Source: Candidatus Bathyarchaeota archaeon (GTDB taxonomy: Archaea; Thermoproteota; Bathyarchaeia; Bathyarchaeales; Bathycorpusculaceae). Taken from it: DNA of 64,000 bases. Made by a program: the position numbers and the translations under genes. Numbering within the stretch: position 1 is the stretch's first letter; the number at the start of each line of letters is the position of its first letter. Shown here piece after piece: positions 16,231 to 25,548 of this stretch. The notes beneath the pieces were generated by a model. The model did no database searches and had not been told where the DNA came from. It worked only from the letters and a program-made list of their open reading frames with translations. The DNA is taken from the NCBI GenBank assembly GCA_026414485.1, contig JAOAIX010000002.1:62001-126000 (forward strand). Direction: 5' to 3'.

Positions 16231-17471
16231 GTGTGTTTATTTTCCCCTGGTACACTATCGGCGTTCTTAAACGGGTTGAGCTGCAGGTTGCCCCAAAGTT
16301 CTTTTACTATTATCATTAGAACGTATAGGAATGCTATTGTATTAATCAAGCTTACTGACAAAGCCACAGGGTCGTCTGCTTGAATAAAAGTGCCCGCGTT
16401 GAGGAAAGACAAGACATAAGCTTGATTAACAAGGCAGGTTGCCGTCAGAACTATGTATAACGGGCGAATTTTTTTGAGAAACGGTATCAGCGAAGCTAAA
16501 ACAGCTATGGCAGGGAACAAGTAGCGCTCATGAATACGGGTAGGCAGCATAAAGAAGGCAAAGAAAAGTACAAACGCTGCAAACAACACTGCAATTTCGT
16601 TTGATTTGCTGAAGTTTTTGTGCACAAAATAAACAGCTAAAGCAGCTGCTGCCAAAAATAAGAGCCAGCCTGAGATAAACGAAGCAACAGTTTCTGGTTG
16701 CCACATACCTCCAAAACCCCACAAATTAAAGGCGTTAATAGTGGTGAAGCTGTAACCTTGATAGGCTCCAAGGTAGATATTACTTAAAAACATAACAGGG
16801 TTACTCCACTCAAACGGTAGTATAACTATAATAACCGTTAAAATCGCCGTCAGCAGAGAAATAAACAAGCCTCTCCAGTTGAATTTGCGGTAAATTAGAA
16901 AAATCAGTAATGGTGCCAAAGCAATGCTTTGTGGCTTAGTTAAGATGCCCAGCGTAAAACAAATAATCGCCAACTTTGGTTTGTTGTGGAAAACAAGCAT
17001 TAGAGATAGCATCAAAAAGAAAGTGTAGACTGCATCAAATTGACCCCAAACGGCCGCATCGAAAATTACGGCGGGGTTAAAGGCATACGCTCCAGTTGCT
17101 AAGAGAGCCCATTTAAGGTTTAATCTTTTTTGCACAAAAAAGAAGATTAGTCCTGCTGTTGCAACGTCAAAGAGGTTAGGTAGTAACTTCATTATGTACA
17201 CAAAGAGGTTACTTCCAAACAACGAGAGACTTCGGGCTAAAACGCCAAATAGCCAGAAAAAATAGACGTTGAACGGCGGGTAGTCACACCAGCCTACTAC
17301 ATTGTAGAAGACGCGGATTCCATGTGTTGCAGCGGTGTTAAACCATGCTTGATACGTTTGTGTGTCGTTGGAGTAGCCTATATTAGAGAAAAAAATCATC
17401 CTAACACCAAAAGCTGCAAAGAGCAGTGTTGCAAGAAGTGCAAGTTCTTTTTTGAATAGAGGATTTTTCAC
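16206..17471 (-). CDS. GT-C fold membrane glycosyltransferase
   Basis: A 421-residue polytopic protein with about ten transmembrane segments and the layout of a GT-C glycosyltransferase. The first extracellular loop carries an acidic motif after helix 1 (GYSNDTQTYQAWF, about 33-45), followed by YPPFNVYFFW and a later THPPL-like substitute. HERYLFPA (about 313-320) is common in archaeal mannosyltransferases of this kind. It probably transfers a sugar from a lipid carrier in the outer leaflet. Which glycan it builds is unknown. It is the first of three overlapping glycosylation genes, following the metalloprotease gene by 63 nt. Confidence 0.85.
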   Translation of the reverse strand: MKNPLFKKELALLATLLFAAFGVRMIFFSNIGYSNDTQTYQAWFNTAATHGIRVFYNVVGWCDYPPFNVYFFWLFGVLARSLSLFGSNLFVYIMKLLPNLFDVATAGLIFFFVQKRLNLKWALLATGAYAFNPAVIFDAAVWGQFDAVYTFFLMLSLMLVFHNKPKLAIICFTLGILTKPQSIALAPLLIFLIYRKFNWRGLFISLLTAILTVIIVILPFEWSNPVMFLSNIYLGAYQGYSFTTINAFNLWGFGGMWQPETVASFISGWLLFLAAAALAVYFVHKNFSKSNEIAVLFAAFVLFFAFFMLPTRIHERYLFPAIAVLASLIPFLKKIRPLYIVLTATCLVNQAYVLSFLNAGTFIQADDPVALSVSLINTIAFLYVLMIIVKELWGNLQLNPFKNADSVPGENKHTCSSTNEI

Positions 17472-17534
17472 TAAGTTCCCGCCTTAGTATGTTTTATTGT
17501 TGGGCACTTCTCATTAAGTGCCTTTTGTTGGCTT

Positions 17535-18674
17535 TTACGTAAAGTATGATTGTTGCGCTGCCAATTGGTTGTTTGAGCAAGCTATAAGTACGGTGTTTGT
17601 TGATTGATCCCAGCCGACGGAGAGATATCGCTCGTTTATGTGCCAATAGCAGAACCTATCTTTTACTGCCGCTGTATTGTTCATCATAAAGTTGAATGCC
17701 ACAAAGAATTCACATGCGTCGTATTGTGTATCCCATCCTATTCTCCAAGTGAATAGGTACTCATTGCCCCTCTCATAGTAGGTTAATTTGTCTCCGCCCC
17801 ATCCTGAGGAAGCAGCTTTTGCGTCTTCTAAGGGTAGCCATTTTGCAAGCATTACTTGTATGAAGTATTCACCGTAGCTGTCAGTGCTTATTTGTGTCCA
17901 AGTGTCTTCTGTCAAACTGGGGGCAACAATCTGCTGAGCCGTTTCGTTAGCAAAGTACTTTTCTGGATGAAGAATCTGTTCTGTAGTGCTGGGTGGATTC
18001 TTGTATGCCTGATTTACCGCTGTCCAGCCCCCTTTTGTGTATAATGCAGAGACGTAGTTTTTGCCATAATCATAAGGGAAATAGTTAAGATAGGAAATTG
18101 TAGCGGGCAAACTCAATTGAAGCCCTTTCAGCAAGGGTGTACGTAGAAGAAACAGCGGCACTTGGCTAGCTGCTACAGTAGTCGTTGAACTGGCAGTTTG
18201 CTGAGTTTGATTTATGAAAAAGTCACCCATATAGCTTGCATCTCCTTCAGTTAACGAAGCCTGTGCCTTTTCTGCGTCAAACGTCGTGACATAAGGCAGA
18301 CGTGGTTGCCAAATGTGTGTCAACTCGTGCACAAAAGTTGCTTCTGCGTTTGGCAAATGCCACGGGTCAAAGTTTTCTTTTACTACATAGATTTTTCCGT
18401 TCCATGTTGCTGCGCCCCAGTTGCCTGCCCAGTCCACACTTGCTTGGTAGAGACTTTCGTTTTCGGCAATCATGAAAAGACCCTTGTAGATTTTCTCTTC
18501 TCGTAGAATACTTGTCAAATCAGGGTCTGCGTAACCTCTCCCCCACGTGTCTATGGCCCACTGCTTGGTGACGACTTCAACTTCAACAGGAGGTAAGGTG
18601 ACATTGCGGATTTGTTCTACTTGGGCTATGGCATTTTGGAGAAGGCGTTGCACTTGAGCTTTATACTCTGCCAT
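17535..18674 (-). CDS. secreted HExxH zinc metalloprotease (gluzincin-like)
   Basis: At least 379 residues from the first canonical start (ATG 18674). The zinc site is HELTH (about 117-121), followed some 25-30 residues later by TEGDASYMG, matching the HExxH...EGxA layout of MA(E)-clan peptidases. Six or so N-x-S/T sequons fit an exported glycoprotein. There is no signal peptide from the ATG, but the same frame continues upstream for 33 codons encoding a clear signal sequence with no ATG, GTG or TTG. The gene heads the glycosylation block on the same strand. A role in surface-protein processing is possible. The C-terminus has no obvious anchor. Confidence 0.8.
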   Translation of the reverse strand: MAEYKAQVQRLLQNAIAQVEQIRNVTLPPVEVEVVTKQWAIDTWGRGYADPDLTSILREEKIYKGLFMIAENESLYQASVDWAGNWGAATWNGKIYVVKENFDPWHLPNAEATFVHELTHIWQPRLPYVTTFDAEKAQASLTEGDASYMGDFFINQTQQTASSTTTVAASQVPLFLLRTPLLKGLQLSLPATISYLNYFPYDYGKNYVSALYTKGGWTAVNQAYKNPPSTTEQILHPEKYFANETAQQIVAPSLTEDTWTQISTDSYGEYFIQVMLAKWLPLEDAKAASSGWGGDKLTYYERGNEYLFTWRIGWDTQYDACEFFVAFNFMMNNTAAVKDRFCYWHINERYLSVGWDQSTNTVLIACSNNQLAAQQSYFT

Positions 18675-18773
18675 TTCTGAGTTAGTTAAGATTTGTGCTA
18701 CACTAAATGCGCTTAAAAGTGTAATAGCAACAAGAAAAGTAATTGTTAAGATGAGTTTCTGTTTTGCCTTCGT
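18675..18773 (-). other. in-frame signal peptide extension of the metalloprotease without a canonical start
   Basis: Reading upstream in frame gives a basic start (KAKQK), a hydrophobic core (LILTITFLVAITLLSAF) and a VAQ cleavage-like end: a textbook signal peptide. The frame is closed by TAA at 18774-18776. The first codon after it is ACG (18771-18773), with GGTGA ending 5 nt upstream. Either a non-AUG start (ACG, or ATC/ATT) is used, or a base is wrong in the assembly. Confidence 0.55.
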
Positions 18774-18943
18774 TTAAGTCACCCAATTAATCAACGTCTG
18801 AGTGGAAATTAACTTTAGGGATAAGAAAAAAATAAAGCTTGTCGTAAAACCCATGTGTTGAAAACAACAATATCGTTACTTTGAGAGGGAAGAAAAAGAC
18901 TAAATTTTTATAGGCTGTTTCGTGTATTCAGCGATAGACTGGG

Positions 18944-21900
18944 ATGTATGTGACTGACAAATCAAACACAAACTCCAATCAATCTCTTACGCAGGATTAT
19001 CGTCCACTTGAATTGGAAAAAGAAATTCAGGAGTTTTGGGAGAAAAACCAAATCCTCCAAAAACTTGAACGTCTTTCAAGTGAATCTAACAAAGGCAACT
19101 TAGGCTACGTGGAAGGTCCTCCCACCCTTAACGGTATTCCCCACATTGGTCACGCACGTGGACGAGTCATGAAGGATATACGTTACAGATGGAAAACTAT
19201 GCAAGGCTACTATATGCCTTTCTGGGCGGGTTGGGACTGTCAAGGCTTACCTGTGGAGCTTGAAGTGGAAAAAATTCTTGGGGTAAAAAACAAGCGTGAG
19301 CTTTTAGAGCGCGTAGGCATGGAGCGTTTCATCGAGGAATGTAAAAAAGCCATTATCCGGTACCACCAAATGTGGTTGGAAGCGGATAAACGGTTAGGCA
19401 TAGCCATCAACCAGGAGAAAGCCTACTGGACATATAAGGACGAGTACATTGAACGTGAATGGCAAATTCTTAAACGTGCTTGGGACCAAAATCTCCTTGA
19501 AGAGGGGCACTACGTGGTGGCCTACTGCCCCGGTTGCCAGACTTCTTTGAGTAGCGCCGAGGTTGGCTATGAGGGTAGCTACAAAGAAGTGGAAGATCCA
19601 TCGTTGTACTTCAAGTTTAAAGTAGCCGGTAGCGTCAATGAATTCTTTTTGGTTTGGACAACAATGCCTTTTACAATTGTCACTGATACTATGCTGGCGG
19701 TTCAGCCTGAAGCCGAATACGTCAAAGTTCAAGTTGGTGACGAAGTCTGGATAATGGTCAAACAACGTGTTGACGCTGTAATGCAGGAACTTGGCATAAA
19801 AAACTATGAAATAAAAGAAACCTTGCAAGGAAAAACTCTGGAAGGCAAAAAATACGAGTACCCCTTCAAAGATACAATTCCCAAGCAAGCTGAACTAGAA
19901 CTTAAGCATCCACTTGTTCACTGTGTTATAGGTGAAGAGTTTGTGGATATAAACACTGCCACAGGTGTAGTTCACCTGTCACCTGGCAACGGTGAAGAAG
20001 ACTTTTTGGCAGCTAGCATGCGTGGTGTTCCCATATTTGCGCCCTACGACGACGAAGTCAAATTTACAAAAGACGCGGGCATGTTTCAAGGTGTATTCGC
20101 CCGAGATGCAGATGTGCTAGTTGTAGAAGAACTTCGTAAGAGGAACGCGCTTGTTGAAATTAAAAAAACTAGACATGAGTATCCTACTTGTTGGCGTAGT
20201 CACCACAAACTTGTTTGGTTAGCCAGAAAAGAGTACTTTTTACGTACTGATAGGATAAACAGCAAAGTCTTGGAAGCAGCTGAAAAAATCGAATACTTCT
20301 TTGATGAGCCAAAAAACCGTTTTATAGCTTTCCTTAAAGAAGGCAAGCCATGGTGCATCAGTCGTGAGCGCGTCTGGGGTACACCTTTACCCGTGTGGCT
20401 TTGCGAGAAATGTGAACACAAACGTGTAATCGGCAGTAAAGCTGAACTTATCGAAGCGGCACAAGAAAAAATCCCTGAAAACTTTGAATTGCACAAGCCA
20501 TGGGTTGACCGTATTACTTTGAAATGTGAAAGATGTGGTGGAGTCATGCGGCGAGAGGATTATGTGTTAGACACCTGGCATAATAGTGGTGCTTCACCTT
20601 TTGCAAGGTTTAGTGACGAGGAATTCCAAAAATATGTACCCGCTGCTTTTCTAACAGAAGGTATAGACCAAACTCGTGGTTGGGCAAACTCCCTTCTGCT
20701 CGAATACATTATTTTAACTGGCAAAGCTGAAAGTCCTTACAAAGCGTTCCTATTCCAAGGTTTGACACAGGATTCAAAAGGCAGAAAAATGAGCAAAAGC
20801 CTAGGCAACGTTGTGGAAACTAACAAGCTTCTTCAAACCACCAGCGCGGATCTGAGTCGATTTTACATGATGCGCAAATGCTCCCCGATAGACTTCATGA
20901 ATTTTGACTTGCAAGAGTTAAGCCGTAGAACCTATCAAGTGCTCTCTACGCTATATCACCTGAGCCGATTCTTTTTGCAGAATGCTGAATTTGACAAGTT
21001 TACCCCTGAAAAGTTTACTGTGGAGTGGGCGCTCAAGGAAAGCTTGATTGAGAAACCTGATCAGTGGTTGCTCTCTAAATTACAAAATAAAATTGAAGAG
21101 TATACACAGCAACTGGAAAACTGCCAGTTCAATGTTGCCGTCGCCATCTTGGAAGATTTTGTAATCGAAACGCTAAGCAGACTCTACGTACCTATGATAC
21201 GCAAGGAACTGTGGACTGATGAGCCTGAAACCAGACAGAGGCGCCAAGCAATTTATGCGGTTCTCCATTATGTCCTCAAAACAGTCCTATTGCTCTTTAA
21301 CCCTGTTACGCCTCACCTAAGCGAGGCTTTATACCAAAAAGTTTACCGAAAACTTGACCCTGCATTGCCTGAATCTGTGAACTTTGAGAAGTGGCCTGAA
21401 CCTACTCTCTCCTTGCGGAATAAGGCTGTTGAAGAAACCTTCGACATACTCTTTAGGTGTGTCTCTCTAGTCAACGCCGCAAGACAAACTGCTAAACTTA
21501 AACGTCGCTGGCCCCTCAGCACTGTTATAGTTGTTGCTCCTGAAAAAATAGTCAACGCGCTACTAAACGTCGAATCGCTTTTCTTAGATCTAACTAATAT
21601 AAAATCTGCTCAGTTCACAACCACGTCGCTGAAGCCGTCTCAAGGTAAGTGGGTTTCAGCAGTGGATGACAACATAACTGTAATGATAAGTGGTGAACGC
21701 GACGATAAACTGCTTGGGGAGGGTGTAATGCGCGACTTAGCCCGTCGTGTACAAGCCTTACGTAAAGAACTAGGCTACATGCCAACTGATGTTCTAGAGA
21801 CGGTACACATTGCTGAACTGGATGAAGAAAGCATAGCCTTGCTAAAACCCTACATCGAAGAAATGGCAGAGCTGGTGCGTAGCCGAAAAATCTATCTACA

Positions 21901-21985
21901 CCAAACCAAAGCTGAAGCTAAAGCTGACTGGGACTGGCACGACTCCGAACTTGACGGAAAGAAAATCCTCATTAGTATCCATTAA
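18944..21985 (+). CDS. ileS: isoleucyl-tRNA synthetase
   Basis: A 1013-residue class Ia synthetase charging tRNA-Ile. Rossmann-fold signatures are HIGH (67-70, in GIPHIGHARGR) and KMSKS (615-619, in GRKMSKSLGN). Between them lies the CP1 editing domain (about 200-400), with TTMPFTIVTDT and GVVHLSPGNGEED typical of valyl/isoleucyl deacylation sites. Zinc-type cysteines occur in CEKCEHKR and CERCGG. The helical anticodon-binding domain follows, then a C-terminal region (LARRVQALRKELGYMPTD) seen in archaeal and eukaryotic-type IleRS. The length is normal. A TATA-like TTTTTATAGG at 18904-18913 lies just upstream, so the leader is very short. Specificity for Ile over Val rests on the length and C-terminal extension. 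Confidence 0.96.
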   Translation: MYVTDKSNTNSNQSLTQDYRPLELEKEIQEFWEKNQILQKLERLSSESNKGNLGYVEGPPTLNGIPHIGHARGRVMKDIRYRWKTMQGYYMPFWAGWDCQGLPVELEVEKILGVKNKRELLERVGMERFIEECKKAIIRYHQMWLEADKRLGIAINQEKAYWTYKDEYIEREWQILKRAWDQNLLEEGHYVVAYCPGCQTSLSSAEVGYEGSYKEVEDPSLYFKFKVAGSVNEFFLVWTTMPFTIVTDTMLAVQPEAEYVKVQVGDEVWIMVKQRVDAVMQELGIKNYEIKETLQGKTLEGKKYEYPFKDTIPKQAELELKHPLVHCVIGEEFVDINTATGVVHLSPGNGEEDFLAASMRGVPIFAPYDDEVKFTKDAGMFQGVFARDADVLVVEELRKRNALVEIKKTRHEYPTCWRSHHKLVWLARKEYFLRTDRINSKVLEAAEKIEYFFDEPKNRFIAFLKEGKPWCISRERVWGTPLPVWLCEKCEHKRVIGSKAELIEAAQEKIPENFELHKPWVDRITLKCERCGGVMRREDYVLDTWHNSGASPFARFSDEEFQKYVPAAFLTEGIDQTRGWANSLLLEYIILTGKAESPYKAFLFQGLTQDSKGRKMSKSLGNVVETNKLLQTTSADLSRFYMMRKCSPIDFMNFDLQELSRRTYQVLSTLYHLSRFFLQNAEFDKFTPEKFTVEWALKESLIEKPDQWLLSKLQNKIEEYTQQLENCQFNVAVAILEDFVIETLSRLYVPMIRKELWTDEPETRQRRQAIYAVLHYVLKTVLLLFNPVTPHLSEALYQKVYRKLDPALPESVNFEKWPEPTLSLRNKAVEETFDILFRCVSLVNAARQTAKLKRRWPLSTVIVVAPEKIVNALLNVESLFLDLTNIKSAQFTTTSLKPSQGKWVSAVDDNITVMISGERDDKLLGEGVMRDLARRVQALRKELGYMPTDVLETVHIAELDEESIALLKPYIEEMAELVRSRKIYLHQTKAEAKADWDWHDSELDGKKILISIH

Positions 21986-22054
21986 AATCGTAACTGTCGT
22001 CAAAAACCCTTTTTATTTACTCTTGTGTTTTTCTATTTAAAAATGAAACAAAAC

Positions 22055-22129
22055 GGGCCGGTAGATCAGTCTGGTATGATCGCTGCGTTCGCAACGCGGA
22101 AGCCGGGGGGTCAAATCCCCCTCGGTCCA
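22055..22129 (+). tRNA. tRNA-Ala (anticodon CGC)
   Basis: A complete cloverleaf, no intron. The acceptor stem 22055-22061 pairs with 22122-22128 and contains the alanine identity pair G3:U70. The D stem is GATC/GATC, the anticodon stem CTGCG/CGCGG, with loop TTCGCAA (anticodon 22090-22092). The variable loop has 5 nt. The T stem is GGGGG/CCCCC, but its loop reads GTCAAAT, so position 54 is G instead of the near-universal T. CCA is not encoded. An AT-rich promoter region lies upstream. Confidence 0.95.
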
Positions 22130-22149
22130 CTTAAAACCGTCTAAGCTCG

Positions 22150-23499
22150 TTAAGTTGGAAGTTTAACTATGAATTTTGTTCCTTTCCCTGCTTCGCTTTC
22201 AAATGTTATCTTTCCACCTAAAGCCTCAACGAGCCTTTTTACAACGACTAAACCAAAACCTTGACCTCTCGCCTTAGTAGTGACCAAAGGCTTGAAAATT
22301 TTACTTTTTACTTCGTCGGGAATTCCTTGTCCTGTATCTCCCACGGTTATGTATGCCTCTTTTCCATCTGAAGCAACTTTTAAAGTTAATTTTCCCCCCT
22401 TAGGCATAGCTTGCACAGAGTTGTTTGCTAAATTTGTCAAAATTCTTTTCATAAAGAAAGGATCAGTTTTCAGTTTTATAATGTTGTCATCTATTTGTAA
22501 ATCAACTTTTATGTTGTCAGGGATTTTAATGTTAGCTAAAACTTCCTGAATTAAAGATGCTGTGTCAACTTCTTCTATACTGGGGTGTAATGGCCGTGAA
22601 TAGTCTTGAAGGTCAGCAACTATCTTGTTGATATACACTAGTTGTTCTTCAATCACTTGACAATTTTTCTTCAGAGCCTCTTTAGCCTCGCCATTAGGCA
22701 AACTTTCAAGTTTCTTTTTTGCCAGGTAAAGAGTAGCTGTAATTGTTGTTAATGGGTTGCGGATGTCATGTCCTACCATCCCGGCGGTGGAACCTATGGC
22801 GGCAAGTCGTTCTGACGCTTTTAATTCTTCAGTACGCTCCGCAATTATATTCTCCAAATTCTTTGTGTACTCTTCAAGTTTTTTCTGAAGCTCTTGACTT
22901 TTTAATAAATCTTCAAAACTTTTGCGGCGGTATAAATTAAGTTTCCAGGCACTGATGAAGCCAACCACATTTGTAAATAATAAACTAAAAAACACTGCGA
23001 AGAGAGAGGTTTTTTCATAAGACAAACTAAAGAGTAAAAGAATGATTACTTCCATGACTGTGCTCGTTGTTGAAAGAAAAACTTTGTTTGCTAATCGGTT
23101 AGGTATCACCAAGTACAGCACAAATACAGATATATTCGTAATTAAAACATGGAGAACATAGTTTGGCGGTCTAGTCAAATTAATTATGACTGTTGCAACT
23201 AAAAAGACCATTGTTGTAATTGTAATCAATTTGTCATAGAAACGGTAATTTTTAACTTTTCCTAAATATAAAATGACAGCAATTGAAAAAATCAGGGTTC
23301 CTCCCCTCAATAAGAGAAGGGCTACAAACATGCTGGAGACCCCTAGGAAATGATAGTCATTAAAAATGAAAGCAGCCATAGGAATTATAAACAATAACAA
23401 CCCTATTTTGGCTTGAGTAATGTCAAAACGAAGATAAAACTGTCTGTAACCTTCATTTTTGCTTTCAGCTAAAATATCCTGTGACGTTTTTAAATCCAA
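22150..23499 (-). CDS. membrane sensor histidine kinase
   Basis: A 449-residue kinase. Residues about 30-190 form six or seven transmembrane segments with short loops, suggesting sensing within or near the membrane. A coiled-coil linker (about 195-235) leads to the dimerisation domain with phospho-acceptor motif VGHDIRNPLTTI (His about 254). The ATPase domain has the N box (TNLANNSVQAMPKGG), G1 box (VGDTGQGIPDEV) and G2 box (GQGFGLVVVKRL). No response regulator is adjacent. The start is TTG at 23499. Its stop lies 20 nt from the tRNA-Ala on the other strand. Confidence 0.93.
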   Translation of the reverse strand: MDLKTSQDILAESKNEGYRQFYLRFDITQAKIGLLLFIIPMAAFIFNDYHFLGVSSMFVALLLLRGGTLIFSIAVILYLGKVKNYRFYDKLITITTMVFLVATVIINLTRPPNYVLHVLITNISVFVLYLVIPNRLANKVFLSTTSTVMEVIILLLFSLSYEKTSLFAVFFSLLFTNVVGFISAWKLNLYRRKSFEDLLKSQELQKKLEEYTKNLENIIAERTEELKASERLAAIGSTAGMVGHDIRNPLTTITATLYLAKKKLESLPNGEAKEALKKNCQVIEEQLVYINKIVADLQDYSRPLHPSIEEVDTASLIQEVLANIKIPDNIKVDLQIDDNIIKLKTDPFFMKRILTNLANNSVQAMPKGGKLTLKVASDGKEAYITVGDTGQGIPDEVKSKIFKPLVTTKARGQGFGLVVVKRLVEALGGKITFESEAGKGTKFIVKLPT

Positions 23500-23591
23500 G
23501 GTTTGCTTTCCACAATTTTTTTAGTAACTAAATCTCCTTATTAACAATTATGTTTTTCCACTAATTATTGGTTACAAAATAAATTTTTGTT

Positions 23592-23960
23592 TTATTCGTC
23601 TTCGTGGTAAAGTTTTTTATCAAAACTTGGCGTACATATGCAGTAAAATACTAAATCTGCGTCTCCAACGTTTTGGATTTTCTGGGTTATTCCTGGTGGA
23701 ATAACCACTACGTCGCCTTCTGAAACATCAACATCTTTGAGTTCTCCCACCGTCACTCTGCCTTTTCCTTTTGTGATTAAATATATCTCTTGAACCCCTT
23801 CCAAATGATGCGCTTTTGTGGTTCCATTAGGTTCAACTCGGGCACGTGCAATTGAAATGTTTTCATCACCAGCAGTGACTCCATAGTTTTCGTAGATAAA
23901 GCACCGCTCGGAAGTCCAAACCTCATTCAATGAGGTTGCCTTTACGATCTTTGGTATCAT
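23592..23960 (-). CDS. single-domain cupin protein
   Basis: A 122-residue conserved beta-barrel. Cupin motif 1 is visible as KAHHLEGVQEIYLITKGKGRV (about 50-70 region), with two His and one Glu as likely metal ligands; motif 2 is weaker around PPGITQKIQNVGD. Small cupins serve as isomerases, dioxygenases or sensors, and nothing here narrows the substrate. It lies 92 nt upstream of the histidine kinase gene on the same strand and could share a transcript. Confidence 0.85.
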   Translation of the reverse strand: MIPKIVKATSLNEVWTSERCFIYENYGVTAGDENISIARARVEPNGTTKAHHLEGVQEIYLITKGKGRVTVGELKDVDVSEGDVVVIPPGITQKIQNVGDADLVFYCICTPSFDKKLYHEDE

Positions 23961-24090
23961 CCTGCGTTCCCTCTGCGTATTTTATTTAATCAACTGCTCT
24001 TGTATAAAGCTGCAGAGTTACTTCGTATTCCAAGAATAGAAAAAAATTGGGTTTTACCTGTTTTCTATTTGCCCTTACAAGCTGTTTCTG

Positions 24091-24762
24091 TTACGTCGTA
24101 GGTGGCGGGGGTGGAATATAGTTTGGTGGTGGCATTTGGGCAGCAACGGGTTTTCTTCGTTTTTTCATAACCACAACAACTACGACGATGACTACAATTA
24201 CGACGATAACGCCAATTATGATAAATAGCATTGTCCCGCTGAACAACCCGCCTCCACTGATGCTATTCAACAAGGACATAACTGCGTTTTCACTCTGCGA
24301 GTTTGCATCATATAGTGCGTAAGCGTTGATGTAGTAGTTGTCTTTTATGAAAACCAATTCTAACACATATGCGTCATAAGTTGAATCATAACCTTTTGCA
24401 TATCCCGCTTGAACGCCAGCAACCGTCATGGTTCCGCTTTCGTCGTATGCTATGTCATGGTCCCTAGAGAATATAGACTCCGCTTCATATTGTAAATCTG
24501 AGCTTGTATACGTTGTTGAAGGTGCTTTTTCGTAGTAGATCATAACGCCATCATAGTTGACCGGATTCTGGTATTTCAATAGACCCGCACCTTGAGAATC
24601 ATGTTCTGAAACTGCATTAGGGTAGGGTGTTTCGTCAACGAGTTGCCAACCACTTGGAATAGTAACTGAGGGTTTTGAGAGAGACTGTGCTGAGGCTAAA
24701 GGTAACGCTGCTAAGGCAAAAGTTGCAACAAGCAAAATCACCATAATCTGCTGTTTTTTCAT
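24091..24762 (-). CDS. secreted protein with C-terminal membrane anchor and Pro-rich tail
   Basis: A 223-residue protein with a clear signal peptide (1-25, ending in LASAQ). The extracellular domain of about 140 residues (ITIPSGWQLVDETPYPNAV-like opening) alternates strands in a manner recalling PsbP-type or related surface domains, though I cannot assign a family. Residues about 175-200 are a very hydrophobic Val/Ile-rich helix, followed by KKRRK and a cytosolic tail ending in PPPNYIPPPPPTT. A similar Pro-rich tail ends the unrelated membrane protein at 55658-57388. Confidence 0.75.
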   Translation of the reverse strand: MKKQQIMVILLVATFALAALPLASAQSLSKPSVTIPSGWQLVDETPYPNAVSEHDSQGAGLLKYQNPVNYDGVMIYYEKAPSTTYTSSDLQYEAESIFSRDHDIAYDESGTMTVAGVQAGYAKGYDSTYDAYVLELVFIKDNYYINAYALYDANSQSENAVMSLLNSISGGGLFSGTMLFIIIGVIVVIVVIVVVVVVMKKRRKPVAAQMPPPNYIPPPPPTT

Positions 24763-25068
24763 TTAATTTTCTCCTTAACTCCTATCTCGAATATGCGGGC
24801 ACGTGAAGATAAACCTTTGCAGTTAACAAAATTCGCAGCTAACTATGTTATTTTAAACGTAAGTTTTGAATTTTTTATTAAACATATTTTAAGTTATAAA
24901 ATAGCAAAAAGAAAGGGTGTGTAAAGCCTTCTCCTTTCTCGTTCCCTTTCTCTGCTCACTTAATCTTTTATTTGTTTATAAAATCTTATGCCTAAATCGG
25001 AATATTACTCATTCCTTATTAAGGAAAAATATATTTTTACCTCTATAAACAGCAACTGGAGTTTAAGT
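24763..25068. other. intergenic region with divergent promoters
   Basis: About 300 nt without a gene. It holds AT-rich elements facing both ways, including TATTTGTTTATAAAATC near 24969-24985, a good TATA box for the TrmO-like gene. An in-frame ATG at 24988 lies just after that box and is probably not the start. No clear hairpin or known RNA was found. Confidence 0.5.
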
Positions 25069-25524
25069 ATGAGTTCTCGGCGCCCCATCATATTAGAGCC
25101 CATTGGCTTTGTCAAAACCGCGGCACAAGGAGACGAAGTTAAAGATAAGCAACACCTCTCGCAGATTATGCTGCTCAAAGAATTAGCTGAAGCATTGGAG
25201 GGCATAGAGGAGTTTTCTCATCTTTTTGTGCTCTTTTGGCTAAACAAAATTTCTGTTCAGCAACGGCAAACTTTGAAGGTACATCCGCGAGGTAGGCGAG
25301 ATTTACCTTTGGTTGGCGTATTTGCTGTCCGAACCAATTTGCGCCCTAATCCCATTGGCCTTACATTGGTGAAGTTAGTTAAGCGGGAAGGTACTGTTTT
25401 GACTGTTCGTGGGTTAGATGCGTTTGATGGTACACCAGTTTTGGATATTAAACCATTTGATTTTTGGGACATACCCAAAGACGCTAAGGTTCCCAGTTGG
25501 TGGCTAAGGCTGCAAGAAAATTAG
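25069..25524 (+). CDS. trmO: TrmO/TsaA-family tRNA methyltransferase
   Basis: About 151 residues, the SAM-dependent TrmO (formerly YaeB/VirR) fold that N6-methylates t6A37 of certain tRNAs in bacteria. Hallmarks are EPIGFVKT at the N-terminus, FSHLFVLFWLN, VHPRGR, and the signature RTNLRPNPIGLTLV followed by VRGLDAFDGTPVLDIKPF. Family proteins begin almost directly with the IGxV strand. The ATG at 25069, with GGAG at 25058-25061, fits this better than the upstream ATG at 24988. The archaeal substrate is unproven. Confidence 0.88.
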   Translation: MSSRRPIILEPIGFVKTAAQGDEVKDKQHLSQIMLLKELAEALEGIEEFSHLFVLFWLNKISVQQRQTLKVHPRGRRDLPLVGVFAVRTNLRPNPIGLTLVKLVKREGTVLTVRGLDAFDGTPVLDIKPFDFWDIPKDAKVPSWWLRLQEN

Positions 25525-25548
25525 CCGAGAAAGTCAAACAGATAATTT

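Noticed and set aside
19394-19888. 164-residue minus-strand frame inside ileS
   Set aside because: Antisense to the editing domain of ileS; Phe/Val/His-rich mirror composition.
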